Below, one piece after another: positions 21,606 through 32,935 of a stretch of 64,000 bases of DNA; the stretch's first letter is position 1, and every line of letters begins with the position of its first letter. The stretch comes from Valencia hispanica. Its lineage: Eukaryota > Chordata > Actinopteri > Cyprinodontiformes > Valenciidae. Position numbers and translations under genes: made by a program. The notes under the pieces were generated by a model. That model had not been told where the DNA came from, made no database searches, and worked only from the letters and a program-made list of their open reading frames with translations. The stretch covers positions 12,990,501 through 13,054,500 of the forward strand of contig OY747723.1 of NCBI GenBank assembly GCA_963556495.2, read 5' to 3'.

Positions 21606-22222
21606 AATTGATCTACAGTTTTTAGTTTAAGGGGCTGATTCATTTTTTATTGTGATATCAACAGATGTTTTGATTTATTGGCTCTGTATACTTGACATAG
21701 AAGATTACAATAGTATAAATTTCATACGTTTTTTAAATGTTCCATTAGCATGTCACTACATAAATAAAAGTTTTGTGTTCTAAATGAAAGTCTAGTTAGT
21801 AACGCATATCAGCAATTTGAAGGAAGAATATAATAGATATTTTTAAGAAGTTTGTTTATTCAACTTATACAAGTAGGTAGTTGTGCCAACTATTGATTTT
21901 AAGTTTGTTTGTTAATTATACATTTAGCTAACTTTAACATGGGTCTTGGTAGAGTAAAACACCTAAAGGTTGATTAAACTCAAAATTGCTTTGCAGCTGG
22001 TTGCTTTACTTGATGAAGTTGATTCAACTGTTTATTTTTGACAGTGTGTGTACAGTTTTCCCACATACTTCTCTTAAATAAATGGTACTACAATTTAAAT
22101 GGTCAAATAAGAAAACTCAGAATTGAGACTAGTTTCTCCACCCACTCATGAAAATTATATGAGCTGTGTGCTGATTGGCTGATTTTCCCCCCATGGCTCT
22201 ATGATGATAGGGTTAACAGTTC

Positions 22223-22259
<37 letters not shown>

Positions 22260-22340
22260 ACGTTGAAGTAGGAGTGAAAATGTAAATTGAAGTGGCTGTG
22301 TCTATCTCATCTAGTCTACTGTATTTTACTGTGTTTTTAT
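21606..22340. other. AT-rich stretch with (TA)n tract
   Basis: Includes a 30-bp TA repeat at 22227-22256. Otherwise unassigned. Confidence 0.5.
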
Positions 22341-22407
22341 CTTGTGAAGCAACCTTGGGTGTCCTGAAAGGCGCTATTAAATAAAATGTATTATTATTAT
22401 TATTATT
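22341..22407 (+). mobile_element. L2-like LINE tail
   Basis: 'CTTGGGTGTCCTGAAAGGCG' followed by CTATTAAATAAAATGT and ATT repeats. The same CTGAAAGGCG..AAAT..(ATT)n pattern ends the minus-strand LINE at 33.9 kb. Confidence 0.65.
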
Positions 22408-22609
22408 GCCTATGATGCATTACCAGAGCTTTGCACAGGCTCGCCCGTTTCTACGCAGCAATTACAAAATTACGAATTTGCATAGGAAAGCAGGTCGTAG
22501 ACAGCACAGACATTTTGGTATGGTACATTTGACACCACAAACTGCCTAAATTGAACAACAAGGTAAATGAGGTTTTGAATTCTAGGACCCCTTAAACATT
22601 GATTCAAGC

Positions 22610-22840
22610 GAAAATAGAAAACCAGTCTGAGAGCGAAGTGCTCTGTTAGAAACATATGGAACAATCAGATCTCTGATGTGTGAAAGAGCTTGATTATTAC
22701 GCGCTTAATATGTAAGAAGGAAGACCTTAAATTATATTCTGGATTTAACAGGGATCCAATGAAGGGAAGCCATTTTGGGGACTTCCTGATAGTAGAGAAT
22801 TACAGTAGTCCAGCCTTGAGGTAACAGACGCATGGAGTGG
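22610..22840 (-). pseudogene. L2-type ORF2 fragment with internal deletion
   Basis: The minus strand reads 'TSRLDYCNSLLSGSPQN', identical in pattern to the copy at 38.8 kb. It then jumps directly to a decayed 'PSL(H)W(L)PVKSRI' block and on to 'SDLIVPYV..RALRSQT'. About 35 codons present in the 38.8-38.9 kb copy, between the SPQN and LHWLPV blocks, are missing. Several stops. The 3' remainder was not found. Confidence 0.75.
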
Positions 22841-22869
22841 TTCAGCATCACCATATGTCTCTATGAGCG

Positions 22870-23175
22870 TTGACACATGTGAAAACTGAAATTTCTGCCC
22901 ATTCTTCTTTGAAAAAAGCTCACGCTTAACCAGATCAGACGGAGACCATCTGTGTACATCAACTTTCAAGTTTTACCACAGATTTTAATATGGATTAAGG
23001 TCTGGACTTTGACTAGGTCATTCCAATCCAGGAAAACACTTTGCTCTAAGTCATTCCACTGCAGCTCTGGGTGTATGTTTAGAGTCACTGTCCCACTGGA
23101 AGATGAACTTTCACCCCAGTCTTGAGTCTTTTGCAGCCTCTCTATTTATCTTCTCATAGACTATGTGCTATGTGG
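22870..23175 (-). mobile_element. Tc1 transposase relic
   Basis: On the plus strand the family's characteristic reverse-complement text is clear: 'TTCTGCCCATTCTTCTTTG', 'GGTCTGGACTTTGACTAGG', 'GTATGTTTAGAGTCACTG', CCAGTCTTGAGTCTTTTGCA. This is the C-terminal half of a Tc1 transposase on the minus strand, including the region with the last catalytic acidic residue. Frameshifts and stops are present. It follows directly on the L2 fragment at 22840. Confidence 0.8.
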
Positions 23176-24744
23176 ATAAGATCAACTCTAAAATCACATC
23201 CTCTAAACAATCCACATCATCACACTATTGCCCCCGTGCATCACGCTATCATCCAAGCACTATGATTTCTCTTGAGACATCCTTACAATGTACATTGTGT
23301 GTATACGAAATCCCTCCCTGGTAGAAATTTTAAGTAGATATAATATTTTCCAGTAATTAATGAAGTGATGAGTATGAACCCAAAAGCCATGACTGTGAAG
23401 CAAAAAACTTAGCTTTCTACTTGTGTAATGTGTTTCAATACTTTGTCAGTTATACATACCTTAGAAATATAACAAATATTAATCTCTTTCACAAGTCAAA
23501 TTTCTTAAACTTTCAGCCCTTGTGCAACAAAATGTGGCTTTGATGCTGTAAAGAGATGTCAGAAACCTAAAGGGGCACATCTTAATGTTAAAAAAACCTT
23601 GCAGACTGACAGAAAAAAGAACCCCTAGCCTCCGTGACTTCATCATACATAGCAAATGAAAGACTCGTTAGCGGCACAAGAAAGAAGGAGAAGGGAGGAC
23701 AATGCTCCTCAGACAGCTGTGTCCCTGACAGACAATGGATGGCCCAGGTCCATCTGGAGGCAGCAGCCCTGGACCAACATGATGTATACGTCTTCACTGG
23801 CAAACGGGTGCTATCAATCCCTCCCTCACCATGGTGACCGACAGTGACAGCTAGCCAAGGACTGCAGCCTCAATCTAATGGAGACCAAGGAAGAAAAAAA
23901 AAGCCAGACTTTACGCTGAAACGAGCAGACGATAAGATCTTTTTAGTTTTTACAGACTGCTTCTTTCCTGGTGATACTTTAAATTAAAAGGCACACAGAG
24001 ATTATTTGTTAATTAATGAATCAGGAAATTATATAAAACATCATAGTCAGGAGTTGAGACATTTACCAGTGGGTGCATAACCAAAGGGTTAAATTCAAAG
24101 ACCACCTTGGAGATGGTGAAGAGAAGTTTGACTGTGATAAATTCTACAAACTGAAGAAAGGTCAGTAGTAGTTGTAGATCTGCACTAATACAGGCTGTTG
24201 CTGGAGGTAAAATGTTGTAGTGGATATTATCTGGAGACACTTTGGGCCCTCTGTTACCAACTGAGCATTCTTCAAATGCCACAGCCTAGCCGAGTTTTGT
24301 TGCTGACCATCCATCCCTTTATGACCAGTGTACCTATCTTCTGATGGCTACTCCCAGTAAAAGAATACTTAAGCGTGATGACTTTATTCTATCACAGGGG
24401 CCTCCACAGTTACCAGATGATGATATGTGGCAGAATTTGTGGTTGATTCTTTAATGGTGAGCTGGTTAGATCCAGCTGCAGCAACGCATCCCTAAACCAT
24501 GAGACCTCCACCTTCATGTTTCCCTGTTAGTATTTAGATTATTTTCCTCAAATGCCGAATTTGGTTTATGTCAAACATGTACTCTGTTCTGATCTCCAAA
24601 TAATTTAGTTTTAGGTTTAGGTTTCCAAATGACATGACTCTAGAAGTCGCATACTCTGTCAACTTTCTCTCTGGAAAACGTTAGACCAACCTTAATGTTT
24701 CCCATGAAAGTCAGACTTCCAAAATGTTTTTCTGATTGGACAGT
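23176..24744. other. unassigned stretch, possible further decayed transposon
   Basis: The part at about 24040-24700 has the feel of an old minus-strand transposon (for example 'ACCTCCACCTTCATGTTTCC' near 24505), but I cannot name it. 23580-23890 is less AT-rich and unrecognised. Confidence 0.35.
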
Positions 24745-25178
24745 TCATCCATCCGTCTATCCATCCATCCTCTTCCGCTTATCGCGGGTCGGGTCGCGAG
24801 GACAGCAGCTTAAGCAGAGAGACCCAGATTTCCCTCTCTCCAGCCACTTGTGCCAGCTCTTCTGGGGGAATCCCAGGCCAGCCAATAAACATAGCCCCTT
24901 CAACGTGTTCTGGGTCTTCCTCTTGGTCTCCTCCTAGTGGGGCATGCCCGCAACACTTTACCAGGGAGGCCTCCAGGAGGCATGCTAACCAGATGCCCGA
25001 GTCACCTCAATTGACTCCTCTCGATGTGGAGGAGCGGTGGCTCTATTCTGGCCGAGCTTCTCACCCTATCGCTAAGGGAGAGCCCAGACACCCAGCAGAG
25101 GAAACTCACTTGAGTGGCTTGTATACGCGATCTCGTGCTTTCGGTCAATACCCAGACCTCATGACCATTGATGCAGGC
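24745..25178 (-). mobile_element. Rex3-like (RTE) LINE 3' fragment
   Basis: On the minus strand this matches the C-terminal end of the Rex3-like ORF seen intact at 58168-57590: plus-strand landmarks 'TCTTCCGCTTATCGCGGGTC', 'GACAGCAGCTTAAGCAGAG', 'ATTGACTCCTCTCGATGTGG'. The 3' tail (24745-24772) is a run of CATC units, that is (GATG)n on the sense strand, the usual Rex3 tail. A deletion after 25050 and several frameshifts break the ORF. It is 5'-truncated just before the TTAA element. Confidence 0.85.
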
Positions 25179-25181
25179 ACT

Positions 25182-26257
25182 TTAAAGCCATACGCCGCAA
25201 CTTTCACGATTTTTGCTCTCTGTAACCCTCTTCAGGCTTGCCGCGCAACATCACGGTCGTAAAATCAAATCTCTCAGTCGCTCATAAGAGGCATGTTTCA
25301 GTGGCTGCTTTCCAAATCGCTTGCCCAAACAGCAAACAAGCGCCGTTTCAGGTCGCAATTCAACTGTAACAATTGGGATAATTTAGAGTAAAGACATCAC
25401 AGCTAGGTATTCAGTTTGTGGGGGAGGTCGGGGTAATTGGAAAAACAGTGAGATTAGATACAGAGAACGTTTAAGCGCCACGAAGCAAACACCTCCCGAC
25501 ACTACAATCAGCCTACATCTTTAGGTGTTTTTAGGAAAAAAAATCAAACAACAAAAATATAAATCACTAGCTTGACAAAACCAAGAGAAAAAAGTTTGAC
25601 TTATATACTGAAATACAGCAACTACGCCGGAGTTTGCAGATTTATCTACAGAACCGAGTCTTACACGTTAGCATCACATTAGCCTCTAGATGGCAAACAG
25701 AGATCGACTGGGTTGTGTAATTCACATTACTACTGTAAGGCATACCATGCAAACTATGTTCATCCAACTCCACACACTGAATAAATAGCTTTCTCAGCAC
25801 TGTATAACAACATCATGCCAGACCAAACACTATAACCCCGGTGAAATCATTGATTACTTACCTATCAATTAGCAGAACGGCTAAGTACATGACGTTAGTT
25901 CCAAAATAACTCTCCAACGAGGAAAAGCCGGCCCAATATTTACTCTGCTCTTTGCTCTCTCTCTATCACGTTCACTTTTTCTTTTTCTAGCTTCTTCTGA
26001 TATGGGATTTCTCGGCCTCTTTGGTGGATCAGCTATCTCTACAGTCTCTAAACAGCGGGGCTGTATGACTCTGCCGTAAAGCAGAACACTTCCAGCGGTG
26101 GGTTGGCACTCAAAAGTTCTATAGTGCAGAAAAAAGCCAAGGACCCCTGTAAGGTGGTGATAACTCTAAAAATGAACATAATAGAAGATAAAATTCCACC
26201 ATAACTTTTGAAAAAAACATTATTTTAAGGTGTAAAAGTTGCGGAGTATGCCTTTAA
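25182..26257. mobile_element. TTAA-flanked DNA transposon, 1076 bp, non-autonomous
   Basis: The left end is TTAA-AGCCATACGCCGCAACTTT (25182 on). The right end is the inverse, AAAAGTTGCGGAGTATGCCTTTAA (stop at 26257). The terminal repeats agree over about 20 bp with two mismatches, and both flanks carry TTAA. The interior has no long frame. The TTAA target and AAGG start fit Kolobok-type elements. It is a different family from the MITEs at 1-258 and 3746-4179. Confidence 0.85.
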
Positions 26258-26709
26258 TATCAACAGAGGTAAGATCCTGCTAAAGAGGGTTTTTCTTGAC
26301 ATCTTTTAGCATCTTGCAGTCTTTGACTTGAACATTAGCAACTACAATCTTTCTGTATTTCTGAAAGCCTTGAGCAGCTCTTTCCATTTCAGAATGGTAT
26401 GGACTCCCACTTCAACAATCAGGAGACCACAAAACTAAATGTCTGAGATTTAAACAAGCCAAACGTCCTTGGAAATGCCAAGTAACAATGTTCTCATTGT
26501 GTGTACCTGATGCGAAACACCTGTGTCTGAACTAACCATTTTTAAGGGGTAAGAATTGTGAGGCAGTCCAAATTTATTTCTCACCTTTAAATGGGAATTT
26601 ATAGAAACTGTTTTAAGATTTGAACTATGTGTGCTATTTTTACTTAGCATTACTTGAATTTTCCAGTAATGTAAGATATATTAAATATATAACCATTGTC
26701 TATACCCGC
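26258..26709. other. unassigned stretch
   Basis: No supported gene. The text resembles decayed transposon sequence but I cannot assign it. Confidence 0.35.
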
Positions 26710-26905
26710 TTGCCCCTGTAGGGCAGTTGAAAGCACTGTTGCCTTGCAGCAAGAAGGTCCCGGATCAAATCCCAGTCTGGGGTATTTCTAGATGGAGTTT
26801 GCAAGTTCTCTGTGCTTGCGTGGGCTCTCTTCAGGTGCTCCAGCTTCCTCCCACAGTCCAAAAAACATGACTGCGGGGTTAATTGGTCTCTATAAATATA
26901 GGGGC
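26710..26905 (+). repeat. tRNA-derived SINE, partial
   Basis: A box TAGGGCAGTTG (26719-26729, one mismatch) and B box GGATCAAATCC (26762-26772, two mismatches). The body holds the widely shared fish blocks 'CACTGTTGCCTTGCAGCAAG', 'GGAGTTTGCAAGTTCTC' and 'CTTCCTCCCACAGTCCAAAA', then 'GGGTTAATTGGTCTCT'. The 3' part is replaced by a different repeat at about 26900. Confidence 0.7.
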
Positions 26906-27065
26906 TGATGTCCTGCAACTCTTAGAACATGTCTCAGTTTCAACACACCTGGATGAAATAATTAGGTCTTCAGCAGGGACCTGTAGAACCTAATTGCCTG
27001 AAGAGGATGCAGAGTCGGCAATTTAACAATTTGATTAAGGACTTTAGGGACACTGGACTTTAGGG
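26900..27065. mobile_element. hAT-like MITE fragment
   Basis: 'GGGGCTGATGTCCTGCAACT', 'CAACACACCTGGATGAAAT' and 'GACCTGTAGAACCTAA' are internal blocks of a fish hAT-type MITE related to the one at 56702-56883. The terminal CAGGGG repeats are missing here. Confidence 0.5.
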
Positions 27066-29019
27066 ACATTGTCGAACTTGGGTTTTTTCTTATTTCGGAA
27101 AAGTATATTTTGTATTAAACCTTTAATTAAAGACTATTTCAAGCAGACATACTGTAAAAAAGTTGACACTATCTTTATCTATTTACCTTAGTATTACCTT
27201 GTTAAAGGACCCTGCCTTTGAATTGAGTGCTTAAAGCATTCCTCTGTAATCTTTAAAAAAGAATCTTAGGCAACCTTGTCAGACAAGCAGAGGAGATGCA
27301 AAGAGGAATTGGAGAAATGGCCTTGCTACGGCACCATTCTGAATATGTTAACAGCGCCGCTTCCCTTGAACTGTCACAACTTGAAAATCCCCTGTGTTAA
27401 GAGCTTCACACACATGCAGCCGCGAATATCTGTCGTTACCACAGACTTGGCCACAGCGGCTCTTAAAAAGCACTTGTTGTAATACATGACCAATTTGCCG
27501 GCAGCGAGTGCAGGGGAGTATTAACATCTCCTCAGCCTGGTTGGGCTTTAATGCGATGGAGATGTTATTGGAGCCATCACCGGCCCAAATGAATGGCCAG
27601 TGGAAGCACCACAGCAGGGGAGAGAGGAGGGAACGCATCGACCTTCGCCTCACCAAGGACAAGGACACTTGTGCTCATAAAAAGGGGAGGTCCGATCACA
27701 CCAGCAGAGGCTGAATGAAGCCTTGGAGTAAGGCTTAACATATATGCCCAGTTGGTCACCTCACACTCAGCAGATTTATTTTTTCTTTCCAACTATAAGG
27801 TGTTACTACATTCACAGTCATTTGTTGCTTTCATTAGTCAATGTTTCGGGTCACAACTTCTTTGCATACCAACTCTTTCATTCAGAGTGGACAGTTCTTC
27901 GAGAGATGTTTTCTTGTGTGTAGGTGTTGATTGAATAGTTGCACATACTAAAGCCAATTTGTTTGACTACAGCAGGCCACTCTGTACTCTGCCCCCTACT
28001 GGGCAGCCAGTGCAAGATCCCAAAAAACTTCATACTAGCATGGCTGGAAAGTCAGTATAAAATGCCAACACTTCATAAATATCTTAGCAGTCCTTCCACA
28101 GTACAAGTAAAAAAGAAAAAAAGTATTCATACCCAATGAGTATCTTTAGTTGAAAATGGTTGTTCGTATACATCAAGGTTAAAATAAGTGGATATTGTTT
28201 TTAAAGTGAAAGTTTTTTGAGCATCTATAATGTGTTTTAGACATTTCAACTGTAGACCTGTTCTGGCCAGGACTGACCAGCGTAAATAATAATAATAATA
28301 ATAAATAAGCCAAGCTCAAACGTGAATTAGGACTTTTGAAAATGTAATACAGCCAATTACCATTCTGTTCATTAAAATTGAAATAATGCATACCTGGGAA
28401 TATTTTATCCATAATTTATCGTGACTGTATTGTTCTTAAAACATAGTTCAACAGCAATACAACACTCACTTGTTTTTATATAGAATGTAATTCCATTTTT
28501 TTGTAACCTCAACATTTTTTTGCAGATTAGCTCAGTTATGAGAGTTCCAGTTAGTGCCTTTTTTATTTGAAAAGGCTAACAATGCACAACATAAATACCA
28601 ATAGGAAGAGCGTTACTTATTTTAGCTAAGATACTTCATATAGGGTTGTAGATCACCTGGTTCACCTGGTTTTTTGTTAAAGTGTTTATCGCTTAAACAA
28701 CAATATAACATATGGAAGTAGGAGGACTCTGAACAGTCAAGGCAGAACTGATCGAGGGAGGAATGAGACAGGGGCATGCAGAGAAAAAGGCTAAGAAGTT
28801 ACTAACAAGCCATTTTCTTTTATTACACTGAACAATATTAAATGTGGACACATATTATACAATCCTGTGTGGGTTTATAATTTAATGCATTAAGGGGAAA
28901 AAATCACAGATTACCTGTGTGAAAGTTTCCATACCTTTCTGTTATAGCATTGATAAGCCAAAAAAAAAACTATATTAATCTAGATAAATAAGTCTCATAA
29001 TTCATCAAAACTCATTCTG
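27066..29019. other. unassigned stretch
   Basis: 27270-27720 is moderately GC-rich and may be single-copy. 28287-28303 holds a short AAT repeat. 28075-28560 has scattered Tc1-like phrases, such as AGTATTCATACCC near 28118, too decayed to claim. No host gene seen. Confidence 0.4.
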
Positions 29020-29460
29020 AACAACATTTTGCCAAGATTTTATTTTGTTAGACAATGATGCCATCTCGATCCAGTACAAGGTGGTGGGAAACAGCAGGAC
29101 TAAAGAAACTAAATGAGCAAAACAGCATCACTGTTGGACAGTGTCTCTCATCCCATGCATGAAGCTGTTGCTGAACTGGAGAGCTCTTTCGGTGACAGAC
29201 TGCTGCATCCTTGGTGCACAAAGGAGTGTAAACACAGATCCTTCCTCCCAGCAGCTGTGAGATTTTCCAACCATCACTGCTCCCAACAACCCCAATAAGT
29301 CTATAAAACTGCTGTCCTTTGAAATTCCGTGTTTGCACCGTTCTCTCACTTCTTGTAAATAGTCTGTTGTTTTTTTATGCACATATATATCCATGCACAT
29401 CTTGTGCTATTTTTTCAAACAAGGCACTGTATTATTTTTCTGTTATTTTCACAACCAAAT
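29020..29460 (+). mobile_element. Rex1/CR1-like LINE 3' fragment
   Basis: The plus frame 29113-29298 holds the C-terminal motif of Rex1/CR1-type ORF2: 'HPMHEAVAELESSFGDRLL' and then HRSFLPAAVRF near the stop. The matching region of the Rex1 copy at 9.2 kb reads YMKSFLPTAI. After the stop, 'TTATGCACATATATATCCAT' resembles the 3' untranslated region of such LINEs. It is 5'-truncated and has no RT core. Confidence 0.65.
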
Positions 29461-30157
29461 CTATACAAGTTGATTAGGCCTCTCATTGACTCGCGTTGGG
29501 CAAAACTTCTTGCCGTTTCTAGTTCTTTTCATGCATTTGAGTTTCAGTGTTCCATCAGCTTACTGAGACTTTGGGCTTCTGGGGAAGGAGTAATCAAGAG
29601 GTTCTGATCTAACCAATCAGAGGCAGGCTTAGGATAATTAAATAGAATCTATTTTTTAAACCATATTATTAAGACTAGAGAGGGACCTAAAATAGCAATA
29701 ACCTATGAGGAAGCTGTTTTCACCTTCAAGGTTTGGAATCTATAAGTTTTCATTAACATTTAAACGTATCTAATATTGTTTTTTATTAAGAATTTTAAAG
29801 CTTGCTGAATGTCTAAGGAAGTAAAATAAGATTATTTATACAATATCTATTTTTAACAAGATTTATTAGGCATTTGGATAAACCTATGACCATAACAGGT
29901 CATAAAAACACATATCTTGAAGATTCAAGGTTGCTATCAGCTTTGGATAAAACACGGTGTTGCTTAATCTAAAAGGTGTGTCCAGGATATCATAAAATGA
30001 CCTGAAGAACTGCTATTCTTCCGTAAAAGTCAAAGGTCAAATCAGTGTTCGTGTACTCTAAACAGTTGAGCCAAAACCTATTCATAAACCAGGAAAAATT
30101 AGGTCTGAAGTAATGTTTTAATTCTACCAACATGTTTTTTCTGAGTTTTAATATTTT
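29461..30157. other. unassigned AT-rich stretch
   Basis: No gene or element ends supported. Confidence 0.45.
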
Positions 30158-30455
30158 GGAGTGGCCATGGCAGAGTTAGATCAAACTGAGAGTCTGTGGA
30201 GGGAGCTAAATATTTTTGGGTGATGGCAAAGAGGCCTTCCAACCTCAAATACTTAAGCTCATCGCCAAAGATAGTCAAAATAACAATGGAAATATGCAAA
30301 ACAAATGCTGGTCATCGATTACAAGAAGGGTTTGCTTACTGTAATGTTAAACATTTTCCCATTGATTATACTGAAGGGTGAAAACACTTCATGACAACCA
30401 TATAATTTTAAATATAAATTTGCTGGGGGTATGAATACTTTTGGACTTAACTGTA
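30158..30455 (+). mobile_element. Tc1-type transposase C-terminal relic with 3' end
   Basis: Starts at the 'EWP' equivalent (GAGTGGCCATGGCAGAG) and continues with 'CTGTGGAGGGAGCTAAA' and 'AGAGGCCTTCCAACCTC', the conserved C-terminal half of a fish Tc1-type transposase. The right end GTATGAATACTTTTGGAC..ACTGTA (30430-30455) is the usual terminal repeat text. Several indels. The left two thirds of the element are missing. Confidence 0.75.
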
Positions 30456-32395
30456 AGTTAGTATAAAATCATAAATGCTGATAGCTGACTGTGAAATAAT
30501 TAGGATATGCAGGTGTTTGTATTAAGAATTTTTCTGATTTTGTTACTGTAATAGATAGTGTTTAAGATCCCTGGCAACCCATGTGGTAAATTTTGTTGCC
30601 CTGCATTGTTGTGGCAATGCAAATCTCCCCATGACAAGAGGTGCTCTCGTCTTTGAACAGTTATCCTGCCTCCCTGCTCCTTTGAAGTATAATTATTTCA
30701 CTGTAATTAGGAACGAATCGTGCTTAGTAAACACAAAAAACACACACAATCTCTTCAGATTAATAAGCGGGGTAATGCGTTAGGCACGGGGAGTTGCTCT
30801 GAATGGGCTCCTGGCTCTGCTCCAATTCGGGCATGATTCCCATTGTGCGAGCAGCTCCCCAGCCTTGACGAAAGTGACTGGTGAGTAGCAGTTTGTGGAG
30901 GATGAGGGAGCGTGGGGCGTGGGGGTGGGGGGTGAAGATGCAGTGGACAAGCAGCCCAGGCCCGTGTTTGACACTGCATTTTGCTATTGTTGCAGCACAA
31001 AAACATGCTGTTCTTTGTTGTTTTCTATTAATAATACATTGGCCAAAATCTGTAAGTCAAATAAACACTAACTGGGGACAGTTTCTTAGCCACACAAAAT
31101 GGACTTCTTTAATCAAAAATGCGTGCAGATTTGCCAATTCCAACCTTTTATTTTGATTACAGATTTGAATTAAAATAAAATAGAGTCTCTTTGAAGTTCG
31201 AACGTGTTCTTCAAAAATATGTCTAACAGCTTTGTACTTTAAATCAGCTGATTCCCTACAGCCAGTCAATTTAAGAGTCTAAACAGTGGCTTGTTTCATA
31301 TCAAACAATCTTTAGATGAATTTAGATTACAAGATGCCTAACAACCTTCCTTTAACACATTCAATTATGCTATCAAACTGAAAAGATAAAATGCTCTAAT
31401 ATTTACTTGCCAGATTGAGGTGCTATGGGTAGAGAGGGAGAGGGATGGGGGAGGAGAGGAGTTAGGTTGGTGGAGATGGGCGGGGGTGGGGGGTGGGGGG
31501 GTGATGAGGGGGTTTTCGTTCGCTCTCCCAGCAACTAATTACTTAAGCAGTTGTCAAAGGTTTGAAGCCTGCTCTTGAATTCCAATGAACACTGTCCATG
31601 GACGGCGGTGGTTTTGCATATATTATGAATATTTCAGCTTCTCTCAGTAACCTTGGTGTCGTTTGGCAGATAGGGGCTGGCAGAGAGCCATTTAAAAGCT
31701 TCTCTGTTGCAGAAGGGAGGAGACAGGGTATTAAGCTTTATCTATACTTGACATTTCCAAGCATTTGTAATTAATTCATATAGAAAATCTTTCCCAGCTT
31801 TGCCTAAATGACTGGCCACGAACTGTCTATATCAAAAGGGAACAATCTGGCCCGTTTTTCCACCAGCTATTGTTTCTGCAAAGGACAAATATGTCAAAAT
31901 TACACCTTATACGTCGCATAAAATTCAATTATGATGTCTTCTCCTTTTTATGTATATGTATTCAAGTCAAAGCCTTTTCCGATGCCTTTGTTTTATGTAT
32001 TCAAGCTTAAAGGTATGAGCGCATGCAGGCCGATCGGGTTCTGAATACAATCAAAGAAGTTTGGGATTCTGAACGGGGAATCAAGTTGCACAGGTAAAGT
32101 AAAGCGCAAGAGCTCAGCCAGATGGAGGAAACTAGTGTCTCTCTGCATGTCACTGCTCCTGGCAGGGAGCCAAGCCTGCAGGTGTGTGTCGGACTTTGTC
32201 AGACGTCGTATCCATTTTAATTAAGAAAACACTCCTGACATTAATCCCTAAAACACAGGCTTTTACGCAATTTATTGTGTGATGGATCTATCAATTCTGA
32301 AGCCATTTTCCAAGGCACTACACAAAGAAAAGAAACGATTTCTTTCCAGAGTATCTCCTACTTTGCACAGAAAAAACAAGAAATAACTCAACCTG
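30456..32395. other. unassigned, possibly single-copy block
   Basis: No transposon signature from about 30500 to 32395. Two G-rich tracts (30906-30933 and 31478-31501) and a balanced-composition block at 31540-31870 stand out. This is the longest stretch without recognised repeats in the middle of the window, and so the most plausible place for host regulatory sequence, but nothing here proves function. Confidence 0.45.
31478..31501 (+). repeat. G-quadruplex-prone tract
   Basis: Four runs of 3, 5, 6 and 7 G separated by single bases (C, T, T). This is a strong intramolecular quadruplex pattern on the plus strand. A second, weaker one lies at 30906-30933. Confidence 0.8.
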
Positions 32396-32935
32396 CTACA
32401 GTGCTTTGCAAAAGTGTTCACATCCTACAAACTGTCATTTTACTTATTATTTTGATTAACGTCTGGACTTTGACTAGACCATTTTAACATTTAAATATCA
32501 ATCTAAATCTACATTTTTGCTGGAAGGTTGACTTTCACCCCAGTCTGTCTTTTCCAGCTTCCAACAGTTTTTCATTCAGGATTATCTTGTATTTAGCTCC
32601 GTTCATCTTCCCATACCAGCTTTTGTGTCTCTGGTGAAAAAGAGCCTCCCCCAGAGCATGATGCTGCCACCACCATGTTTTCCTTCGGGGATGGTGAAGA
32701 CGTGTTCAGGGTGATGTGCCGTGTTAGTTTTTTTTTGCCAGACAATGCTTGGAATGTCAACGAAAATGTTTAACTTTGATCTCATCTGACCAGAAGACCT
32801 TCTTCCCTGCGTCTGCCGCTCCCCTCTGGAGTGCTAGCATGACTTCTTATGGGTTTCTTTTAGCAAAGGCTTTCTTCTTGCTGCTCTTTCTATAAAGGTC
32901 TGCATTGTGAAGTGACAGACACACAGCAAAAAGTT
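32396..32935 (-). mobile_element. Tc1 transposase relic with one terminal repeat
   Basis: Begins TA-CAGTGCTTTGCAAAAGTG (32398 on), the outer end of a fish Tc1 inverted repeat. The minus-strand frame 32785-32603 holds the family's glycine-rich box 'KHGGGSIMLWG' (residues 36-46), preceded by the 'SKLNIF' strand that normally carries an acidic catalytic residue. 'CTTTCTATAAAGGTCTGCAT' near 32890 is the DNA-binding-domain side. An internal deletion joins the terminal repeat to the coding part. The other end may lie near 33140 but is unclear. Confidence 0.8.

Noticed and set aside
17855..22055. CACTGGTAAAAAAA near 17855 and GACAGTGTG near 22045 as ends of one large element
   Set aside because: Too short, over 4 kb apart, and other complete elements lie between them with their own ends; chance similarity is likely.
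23571..23590. AAAGGGGCACATCTTAATG as another TTAA MITE end
   Set aside because: Lacks a TTAA at the right position, and no partner end or shared interior was found.
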